Shown: positions 36,501 through 47,765 of the stretch, piece after piece
Numbering within the stretch: position 1 is the stretch's first letter
Layout of the letters: the number at the start of each line of letters is the position of its first letter
Source: Undaria pinnatifida
Taxonomy: Eukaryota; Sar; Phaeophyceae; Laminariales; Alariaceae
Assembly (NCBI GenBank): GCA_012845835.1
Contig: JABAKD010000001.1
Coordinates: forward strand, 247,001 to 311,000
DNA: 64,000 nt
Reading direction: 5' to 3'
Notes under the pieces: model-generated
Told to the model about the DNA's origin: nothing
Seen by the model: only the letters and a program-made list of their open reading frames with translations
Databases searched by the model: none
Program-made: the position numbers and the translations under genes

Positions 36501-39500
36501 CCCCCCCGGCCGCCCACAAAAAAACTCCCTAATATTTGAACACCTCTCTCCGTGTACCAGGTAAAGCTCACCAGCTCGCGCACGGACTCGTAGTAGGCGA
36601 TCTCCTTCTCGACATCCACGTTCAGGGCGTTCCCATGGGCCCGCTCGGCGTACTCGACCAGAGCCCTGAAGCGCAGCTTGAAGTCGTCGAAGTGCTGCAT
36701 GTCGCCGATCCTAACGCCATTGCGGACGATCTTGGACGAGTACGCCGGTCCGATGCCCTGAGGGTCAAACATGTCAGGAGACGGCGCCTTCAGCCCTTGA
36801 CGTTCTTTTTACCTTGACTGACGCCAAACTACTAGATTCTAGTGTGGATTATAGTGTGGAACGCTTGGTTTGACACCCTTGACCGCTAAGACCTTTTTTC
36901 CTTCACTGGCCGTCGCTTGGCATCTTTGCTGAGGGGCACGATGGGATAAGACGGAGCCCCCAAAGAAAAAAAAACTACAGCCCCCAATAGGGCAGTCTGA
37001 GTAACGCGGTATCCCTATACAAGGCGGTCAAAGTCTATTTGGCGCGAATGGGGAATCCGCGCTCACAACCTGGCACGAATGAGGAGACAACCCCCGACAA
37101 GGCGGTCGTAATGCTCTGGCACACCAGCGCGTTTTACTGGAGGGCCCCTACTACTGTACTGTGGACGACAGGGTGGTTACGAATGTACCGCACACGGCAG
37201 AACACGCATCGATGCGGATGGATACCGCATCGGTTAGGTCTCAAAAGATCCCGCCAATGTGATATATCGTGGTCACGAATGTATCGTACACTGCAGAACA
37301 CGCATCGACGCGGATGGATACCGCACCGGTTAGATCTCACAGATCCCGCCAGTGTGATACATCGGGGTCACGCACCCCCCCCCCCAGCTGGATTCCGGAA
37401 CGGGGATCCCCACGACACCGATATCCTTGTTGGATACGATTCCGTCGGCGAACCGGGATAACCTTGTCGCGAAGGCTGTAACGGAGGGCCTCGGGGTCGA
37501 GGCCACGCGCACACCCTCTTGGCTCAGTTCTTGGTTTAGATTAGCCGCCAGAGTCTCCCTGCTAAACATACTACAGTATCTAGGGATCAAGTATGGTAAT
37601 TACCGTTATTATGTTTTGTTGTTGCCGTTCACCCTGGCGAAACACATAGGAGTTATATGCATTTAAAGGGTAATACATGAGTAAAAACGAGCGGCCGGTG
37701 TATCACGCAGCTTGCAAAGACGAGTATCGACACCCAAAATTTGTCCAACTAACAGCTGACGTACAAATAATACAGTAGAGTGTTTGCGAAAATACGTTTC
37801 TAAAAATTTACTTGCCTTCCGCTAAAAAAAGTAAATTGCCTTCCCACCGAGTTTTTGGTGTGTTTGCGCTAGCGGTAAACAAAATCCTGCAGGCGACGCC
37901 TCCGAAATTTAGAAGGGAAACGGGGATGTGCGCGATTGTAATATACGTACGAGTACAGCAGCAGCAGTGCGAGTTACTGCTCTATAGTACTATACGATAC
38001 GAGTACTCGTTGTACGTACTCCAGTCTCGAGCCTCTCGTTTTAGGTGCAGCAGTACCTGGAACACGGTACATGCAAGCACCCAACAGACTACAAATTAGA
38101 GGTATGGCGGTCTGTCTCGCGCGTAAAAACACCTTGTGAGCAGGGACTACCTCATTACACGTGCTACAAGCAGAGCAACGCCTTCCTCATGCGACGGAAG
38201 GGAAGGCGAAGCGCAGTTTCCCCATGGAACGTGGACCTGTTATTGCGAAGCACCACCCTGCGAAGAATCTGCACGCAGCGGTTTAGGGCAGAGGAGTTTC
38301 CGCTCCTCTGCCCTAAACCAAAAGTCATGCCACGCTTCAGTCGCGGTGATGTTGGAGAAGCGCGGTGGCTGCTGTCGCACAAATGGACCGATACGAGTCC
38401 TATCTTGCCAGATGCGGCACACGATAGCCGCAATCAAGGCGCGTGGTGTCGCTCTCTGCGTTGAGGCTCCTCTCCGCGTGCGTGCGTTCGACTCCGCCAG
38501 CTGCGAGAAGTTCACCACAGCTTGCAGCAAGCGCTGAACCCTTGGTCACGGACGCAGAGGGCAGCAACAGACGGTTCATCACCGGCCTGCTGCATATCTC
38601 TGATGTTACGCCTGTGCGTCGTGCTCAGGGTACTACCTTCTCCATCCTCCGTGCGTTCGTTGCTTGTACTGCTGCTGTGCAAACAGCGGTGCTTGTCCTG
38701 TTTGTCCCGTGGTTGGGGCGCTATAGACCCTTGCAGAGGCGTTCTGCCTCGGACAAATGCTCGGTGTATTGTAGGCCAATGAAACAGAGAGACAAAATTT
38801 ACCGTAACTTTTGATCAAAACCTACCTTCGACAAAGTACATTTTTGCCTTTTTTTCAAAAATTTACCGCAAATATTGCCTTCGGGATAATTTTTGAAAAA
38901 GTAAATTTCTAAAAACGTACTTTCGCAAACACTCTAGTAATACATTTATAAAATAGATTTAATGTTAGATCTAGCTCAAAATTTCCCACCCAGAGTAAAA
39001 ATACCAACACTTACCATTATAGTGGACCAAAAATACGAACCTCCAAATAAAAACTCATCTACATTGTATATTACAAGTACCAACAACGCAGCTTGCAAAG
39101 ATGAGTATTGACCTAAAATTCGTCGAACTCACGGCTGACGTCCTTGAAATCTGGTTATAAAATAATACTGAGTAATTTTAATTTTGTAAAATACGTCAAA
39201 GAGTCAAGTATCTGCTCAGACGGCGGCAAACGATTCCTGCGGACATCAGGAATTGGGAGCTCGTCACAGAGACATCGTCAGCCCCTGGGGAGGTTCGCTT
39301 TCACGCAAGACCAAGCAAAGTGAAAAAAAACAAGAACTATGAGACACAACACGTGTAAGATACTCGTAGTCTAAAAAAACACTTTGAGGCAGTTGGCTAT
39401 ATAGGAGGGCAAAAAACAAAACAAACGCCACACGAAACAAAGAAAAAAAAAACAAAAACAAGACAAGAACAACAAAAACACACACACGATCGATTTATCA

Positions 39501-40372
39501 TTACCGACAGCATGCCGTACACAAGAGACAGACAGATGTTAATGAGGCAAAAAGCACAACAACTAGCATCACAAACGATATTCGATATAGATATATCGAC
39601 TCGATACTGATAAATCGACTCGATACCGATATCGGCACTGACTTTGACCCCAATATCGATACCGACATCAGTATCGACACGAATATCGTTTTCGTTTCAA
39701 CCCCACCGTCTTGGTCCTGATCTTGTTGCGGCCGACCTGTCCCTCCTGCACCCCGTCCGACGATACAGATACGGACGCCTACATCAATATCGATACCAGG
39801 TATGTATATATCGTCATCAATACGGCTATATCGATATCGACCCCAACATCACAATACCGATATCAACATCGATATCTATCACCATCACAATATCGTGGTA
39901 TGTATTCTTGGTTTCGACTTTGTTGCGGCCAAGCTGCCCCTCCTGCACCCCGTCCGACCACCAATATTATTACCGAGAGGTATATCACAACATTGACAAA
40001 TTGATACCGAGACATATATCACCATTATCGATACCGACACTAATACCATTATCAACATCTCTACATTGACACCAATATCGAATTATCGATATCGATATTG
40101 ACACAAATATCACAATACAGACATCGATATCGATGCTTATAAAAATATAGATAGTTTACCTTCTTGGTGGTCCCGATCTTGTTTCGGCCGAGATGCCCCT
40201 CCTGCACCCCGTCGATCTGTTGGTGGAAGTCGAATACCAGATGCGCCCTGTCCGATATCTTAAGGCGACCCTCGAATCCGATGCCAGCCTCCTCTAGCGA
40301 CTTCAATAGCGTTCAAGTTAGCCCAGTCGAGTTCAGTCAAGTTGAGTTGCGTCAGGGTCCGGTTTAAAATCG

Positions 40373-40459
<87 letters not shown>

Positions 40460-43400
40460 ACCGACAAGAAGGTAGACAGTCAGGCAGGCAGGCAGGTAGG
40501 CAGACAGACAGATTGACAGCTCAGTCACCAGGAAGTTCCATTTCTCGCTCCGTTAGTTCGTTTTCGTTTCGTTTTCATTTCGCTTTCATTCGTTTTCGCT
40601 TCGTTTTCATCCATTTTTGTCTAGTTGTCGTTTGTTTTCGTTCGTGTTCGACCACGCGCCCTTACCTTTATCTCCCTGAGGTGGGTTGGGATGCGCACCA
40701 TGACACCGTTGCCGATGCATCCACGTAGACGCGGGGTGGGGCATGCCGGAGGGCAAGATTTGTTCGTTTTCGTTGGTTTTCATTCGGTTTTCCGTCCGTT
40801 TCCGTTCGTTTTCGTTTAGTCCCGTCTTCGTTCACTTTCGTTCGTTTTCGCTCGCTTGCTCGCTCGTTTTCATTGGTTTCCATCGGTTTTCGTTCGTTTT
40901 CGTTATTTTCCGTTTCCGTTTTTGTTCGCTTTCGTTCGTTTTCGCTCGCTTACCTTTATTTCCCTGAGGAGGGTCGGAATGTGCACCACGACACCGTTGC
41001 CGATGACCCCCGAAGTCCCGGGGTGGAGCATGCCGGACGGCAGGAGGTGGAACTTGAAGGTCTTGTCGCCGACCACGATCGTGTGCCCCGCGTTAGAACC
41101 TCCGGCCACACGCGCGCAGATGTCGTAATTTCGCGACAGGATGTCGACCTGTTGGTTCAAAATAGTTTCGTTTCGTCAAGAATACGGTTACCGTTTCGTG
41201 TCGAATATCGTTTCGACAAAATCGTTTTGTTTTACACTATCGCTTCGTTCCGTTTCCTTTCGAATCGTTTAGTTTCGTTTGGTTTGTTTCGTTTCGTCTA
41301 TAGGATACCGTTACGGTTTCATTTCGAACGTCGTTTCGAAAAAGTCGTTTTGTTTATCGCTTCGTTCCGGTTTCCTCCGAATCGTTTGGTTTGGTTTGGT
41401 TCGTTTCATTCAAGATTTAGGCTACGGTTATCGTATCGTTTCCAATATCGCTTCGAAAAATCCGTTTCGCCTATAACTAACGCTTAGTTCCGTTTCATTC
41501 TTGCATCGCGTGCATTCGCTTCGTTTGAATCGGTCTGGTTTCGTTACAAAAGTTGTGGTCCGTTTCGTACATTCTTCGAAGTCTGTCGTCACTTACTCAG
41601 ATCTGAAAGCACACACGGTAGAATTTTACAACATGTGCCGCGGAACGGCACAGGCTGATACCAACTTGGGGATCGTGCCTAAAAGATAGACTCCTTCTGT
41701 CCACCCCAGGGTACCATTTTAGCGGAGTCATCGGCCCGCCTCCTTCACGTGGAAAACCTCTACAAACCCTTTTGGGGGCCCATGTACAGCGACCAAAAAA
41801 ACGGCGATGGCGACATTTTCACGCATCTACCCGAAGAGTAAGCGAGAAGTACGAGCACAACTATTCCGCACCCGTCCCCCCTGTACGACCGACCCCTTGC
41901 GCCCTTGTACGCCGAGCAGCACTTGCACCATTCCCGAATCAGCGGTGTCCGACGCCGCAACCGTCATGTTTTCGTCAATAATTCCATCGAAGTCCGAAAA
42001 GGGGGTCGATACTGAAAAGCCTTTCACCACTGGAACCCTTTTTGCTTTACAATTCTACTTGCGGGTAGTGTAGGAAGGTACTTTGGGGCTCTAAAGGAGC
42101 CAACGCGCGACCGATTTATCACGGACAGCTTGCAAAGGAATTGAGTACGTATCGATCCAGGGAAAAGGCTCACAGATGACGCCGTAGCTGTTGCTTACTG
42201 ATAAAAACAAAGTACGAAAACAATTACCTGTGACTTGGGCCAAAACGTTTTTTGCAGTTCCTCTATATTTTTTAGGGCCTCCGCCATCGTCTGATTTGTT
42301 GTTCCCGCGAGCACACACAACCAGTCCAACCCGCTACTGCTTCTTGCGAGTACCTATCCCGTAAATGACTGTATGGTACCAGGTATTCAGTATGGAGATC
42401 GCTAAAATAACTACATGGTACGGGAGTCCAGTCCGTCCGGGCAAATGTTGAGGTTTTTTTTCCCCCAAATCACGTGGGAATTAATTCCGAGTGAATGACG
42501 TACCCCTTGGTCCTAATCGAAACACCGTTGGAAAGCTCTGTTCCAGGCGGAGGTTTCCATCAGAGTTTTTTTTTTTTTTTTTGGCCATCGGCGAGAAAAT
42601 TGCGATTTCGTCCAGACTTTGCGAGGTTTTCCATATCTTTACTTGGTCGAGTGTGGGGGCCATTTTTTATTTATTTATTACACCGGTTTAAAACATATCT
42701 CGCCGAGGCGCTCACTACACACGGAACCAATTTCTGGACTTGCCTGTTACATATCGGGGAGAAGGCATAAAAGGTCCTCCAGACAGCCCCCAGCGTATAA
42801 TTTTTTGGGGAGTATTGGAACGACAGATCGTGAAAAACTCGTCGGAGTCCGGCAAATTGGACCTGCACCCAGAACCGCGTTTTTTTTTTTTTTTTTGAGG
42901 CGCCTTTACTAGCTTTGTCCAACAAATCGTACCAGATAAAGTACCAAATATATTTTCACTTTAGAGGTTTTCAAGCTGTTTTTTTGTGTGTTAGTGCTTT
43001 TTTTTTGTCAAATCGCGACAGGGCGTCGACCCACCCTAACCCTAACCCTAACCCAGGCTAGGGTTCCGACCCGGGCGCGGCTTCGCCGCGCGTTTTGGAA
43101 AAACTGATAAAAAATGTGTGGACCACCTCAAACATCGAAACATATATGGTACTTTATCTGGTATGATTTGTGGGGTGACAACGTCGCAAAGGCTACTATT
43201 AAATACCAGGTACTGTTGTTTCGTGAAGAAAAAAAAATACGCGAGACATCGCCCCCCGAAGTTTCCTCTGGTGTACACACACCACCCACAACACCACCGG
43301 GCGGCGGTGTTCGTTGCTATTTCTTTATGTCTCTGTTGAAGGTGGTAATGATCTAGCGCATCTGCATGAGTGTGATTTCGGACGGACCGGACCGTACGTG

Positions 43401-46400
43401 ACCACTATTTCCTGCCAGCAGCATTGTTGTTGTTTCATCACATTATCTCTTGTAAGAAAATCTAGAGTTCGTGGTCACAAAAAGGTGCTGGAGCCCTAGG
43501 AAGATCCGAAAAGCCAAAAAAAAAATACAAAATTCGTCCGGTAAATACTACGCTTTCCCGTCTAAAACGCACGACGCGAAGAAGGCGCACATATACAGAG
43601 GCCGTAAATGATTGCATGGTATTCAGGATGGAAATCGCTCAAACAAATACGTACGTGGCACGTATGTACGAAATATAACATGGTAGACATTTTTTTCCGT
43701 TTTTTTCTTTTTCGGACGACTTCCATTCAAGTCAGTCCGTGCTTGGGGTTATGGTATCCGTATGGAAACCGCTAGAACGAATACCTGGTCTGTATGATAT
43801 GTTTTTTAATATTACTGCTGTCGTACCGAAATGGCTCTAACAAATACCTGGTACTCGTACGTACTAGTATGGTAGTTAGTATCAAGGCAGACAACAAAAA
43901 GCGGTATACCGCAACCATTCCGCGCCACCGTGCGGTACAGCAGATATGGTATTCAGTATGGAAATCGCTGGAACGAATACCTGGTACGTACGTATGATAT
44001 GTTTTCTAGTTTTATTGGTAGTACCGAAATGGCCCAAATAATTTCATGGTTCGTTGTACTGGTTTGGTATTCATTATAAGGGCAGACGACAGAAAACGGT
44101 ATGCCACAACCATTCCGCATCAACGTGCGGTACAGCAGAATATACACCTGGATTTTTTTCCCCGATCCGCGAAACTGATCGGTCAACTCAGCCTCGTGCC
44201 GATCTTTGACACCAACTCCTTGCGGTACATCTACGGCGGCTTTTCAGCTCGGCCGTCACCGTTTTCTGACGTCACGACGTTACCCATACCGCTTTCGGTC
44301 GGAAAAATACCATGCGGACCGACTTTGCCACGCCCCGCACCCTTTCAGATTCCGACCAAATCTCAACCATGGGCGCCACGTCACGTAGCATGCATGGAAC
44401 TAAGCACAAAACTGCGCATTTTCATATTTCGGATCCCTTCATAGCAATCATGGCAACACCCCTTCGGCACACAGCACGAACCGCTGCTCAACCACCCATA
44501 GCTCGCACAACCGACGTGTGTGTGTGTGTTCTTCACATTAAACCGTTCTTCTACTCGTCGACATCCAGCACACCCAGTGTCCGTACTGATTCTTCACCCT
44601 AGAAAGATCAGCTCTGTGGTCACAAGCTACGACACAGAGATAATGCATCGTGATGCATTCGACAACGCAATGTCATGCCCTAGTACTGGGTACGACAGGC
44701 ACAACATACATACGTCAGAAACAGAAATACATTGGAAGAGAGAATACGAAATAAACAAAAACAAAAGACGTACACGTTGTTGTTCTCACATTAACTCGCA
44801 ATAATCAATTCCGTGGTCACAGGACAGGCTCCAGTCACTCTGGAGCTGAGGAATACCCCAGGGAAAAACACAAACAACCCAACGTGGTACACGCATATAT
44901 CACAGCTGACGCAATTCATGCCTCCACCAAAAACAGGTAAAAGTGAAATTGGGAGTCAGTCTAAGATGTGCCAGGTCCATACCGGTGCATACGTCTTATT
45001 ACTCGCGCCTGTAAAAACCGAATATACCGCTTGCCACCCAAGAAAGACTACCACGTCCCTGGTATACATTTAATTTTTACTTTGAAGTATAATATTACAC
45101 GTAGTATCTATCACGACGCATATGCACGACAAACGCAAGTCAAATGGAAAAAAGAAACAAAGAAAAGAAAAGAAGACAAAGGAAAGGAAAGAAAGAGAAG
45201 AAAGCGAAAAAAAAAAAAACGAAAAAGGAAAGGAACGAAATGTACGAGCTGGTCCGGCCGAGCTGAAAACCCTGTATTCGCCAGCATTTTCACAGCTCAA
45301 TTTTGTGACTAGAGATCTGAAAATTCGTATGGAGCTTCCTTAGGGTACAACCAAACGATTCAAAGAGGCTCCTTTTTTTGGGGGGGGGGGGGGGGGGTCG
45401 TCATATATGGTCGTTTCAAGAAAAATCCAGCCGACATTTTGGCCGAAAAGTATGAAAAAAAAGTCGAAAAAAAAAGGAGCCTCTTTGAAGCTCTAGAGGA
45501 AAGCGATGCGAATCACGTGTAAAAAAATTGGGCAAAAAAACGACAAATCAGAAATTGGGCTGTGAAATCGCGATTTACGGTGGAACCTGAAACGGACGGC
45601 AGGCTGGGAGGGCAGTACAAGGTGATACAAAGGTACGCATGAGCACGCGTACGAGCTTCCCTCACGCGAGTGGCCGACCCAAGTATTGGAACTTATACCT
45701 GGGGTCGTAGACGAAGGGTAGAGCCGCCTTCTTCCACTCTCTACAGGTGGATCCGCTGGACGACATGCTGGCGCTGCGTGCGTGCTGGGTGCTGGCGCCG
45801 TTCATGTGAAGGACTCCCTTCGAAACTAGATGCACAATTTTTGAATTTCTGATCCCGCCGCTTTTTTTTTGAAAAAAATCGGTTTCATATTTATTTTTTC
45901 GTCCCGCAAACGACTTGGGTTCAGTGTAGGATTCAGCACAAGAGCAACAATTCACTGTCTCAGGTCGTGCTCGCATTGTGCAGATGCGCATCGATCACAC
46001 GAGTAACAGGATATGCGAATCGCGGTCTACTTCGTCTGCGTTGATAAGTTATGGACATAACAATGAATATTAATTTTACAGCCGGACCAGCTCGTATGCA
46101 TTGCGAGGAAAGGGATGGGACAAAGGACAAAGGGGGAGTGACAGTCCCGCTACACGCGCACGGCCCTCTTTGTCTTGTGTCGGTAGACTGCATAGATACA
46201 AGATTACATGTAGAAGGCCATGTACAAGACTGCAATGTAATATACTCCCGAATATTTCAAGGTCCGCATTTCAACAGACGAAAGCCGTTGTTTCGTACAT
46301 AACGATGAGAACAACAACATAACCAGCAGTGTACGACTACAGATGGCGCCACTACTCAAGGATAACTATTTTGCCCGAGGCTCGGTTCTTCCTCTTCTTA

Positions 46401-47730
46401 TTTTTCAATGTGGAATATGTTGTAGGTTCTAGTGCATGGGTAGGGTATTGTAGGTTATTTTCCGAGCATCTCAAGTGAGCCCAAGTTCTTAACTACCAAG
46501 TTCAAGCGGTGGCGTCCTCTCCCTGCGTGGATTTCAACAGAATGCGGTGTACAAAAACCCGAGGCGGAAGAGAGAGTGGTGTGCGGGCATCGTCAGGGTT
46601 CGATGGTGGCGCCATCGGTAGCAGGGAATTCAATAGAATGCGGTGTACGAACGCGCAAGGCGGGGGTCATTGGGTGTATGTGTGGGCCAAGAGGGTCGTG
46701 CGCGTGTAGCGGGACTGTCGCTCCCCCTTTGTCCCTTTGTCCCACCGCTTTCCCCGCCATGCATACATACTGTGCGTCAGTTATGCGCTATGTATGGTTG
46801 AGCAGCGGTTCGTGCTGTGTGCCGAAGGGGTGTTGCCATGATTGCTATGAAGGGATCCGAAAGGTGAAAGCGCGCAGTTCTATGCATAGTTCTATGCATG
46901 CTACATAACGTGGCGCTCATGGTTGAGATTCGGTCGGAATTTGATTGGGTGCGGGGCTTGAAGGGCCTCGGGCAAAGTCGGTCCGCGTGGTATATTTTCC
47001 GACAGAAAGCGGTATGGCCATGGGTCACGTCGTCACGTCAGAAAACGGTGACGGCCGAGCTGAAAAGCCGCGGCATTATGTACCGCAAGGAGTTGGTGTC
47101 AAAAACCGGTACGAGGCTTAGTTGACAAATCAGCGTCGCGGATCAGGGCAAAAAAATCCAGGTGCATTCTGCTGTACCGCACGGTGGCGCGGAATGGTTG
47201 CGGTAAACCGCTTTCTGTCCTCTGCCCTCACATATATTTCTTGAGGGGCGTTGGTGCTTTATTAATAGTACATTGTGCAGGAAACATGGACGCGTCATGG
47301 TAAATCAGAAATAACACAACCGTCAGACAGATTTCCGAGTACAATTACTAACTGAATGTAAAAATATACAACCATACAAACTGCTGTACGTCAAAATTGA
47401 CCCACATTTTGGGAATACTTCGGGGGCGAAATTGGGGAAAGATTACTCTGGGGAAATATATACCTGTGATAAATAATCTGGGAACTCTCTAAAAACTTGC
47501 AATATTTATAAATCTATTCAGGGTGCTGTTGCCTTAACACGCCTTGTCACTTCTGCCTCCCAAAAGAAAAAAAAAATGTAGTCATATACCAGGTATATTC
47601 ATGTGTTTGCCATTAATTTTTTGCCTCCAGCTAAGATTGCAGTAGGATAAAAGTTTCTCATTTTGCATTTTTTGGGCGTTTCGTTTTTCCCGTAATAGGG
47701 GCGTTACGGCCATTTTCAGGCGACAACTGA

Positions 47731-47765
<35 letters not shown>

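Larger units (their letters stand above)
39560..40158. repeat. ATATCGATATCGAC-rich intron repeats
   Basis: Degenerate ATCGATACCGAC/ACAATATCG words fill intron 4 next to exon 4 and surround both exon 4 copies. Confidence 0.8.
44089..47231. mobile_element. 3.1 kb foldback structure with arms of over 400 bp
   Basis: The left arm (about 44089-44500) and right arm (about 46795-47231) match in inverse along their whole length, at roughly four in five bases by eye. Examples: GGCAGACGACAGAAAACGG against its inverse, and GGCCGTCACCGTTTTCTGAC. The 2.3 kb spacer holds a repeat shared with 60400-60645 and a second inverted pair (46080-46175 and 46685-46770). No transposase seen. Lies in intron 2 of the synthetase gene. 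Confidence 0.8.

Noticed and set aside
37775-38937. Transposase gene inside the TIR element
   Set aside because: The frames present are short and show no recognisable catalytic motif or zinc finger by eye; I cannot support a coding call.
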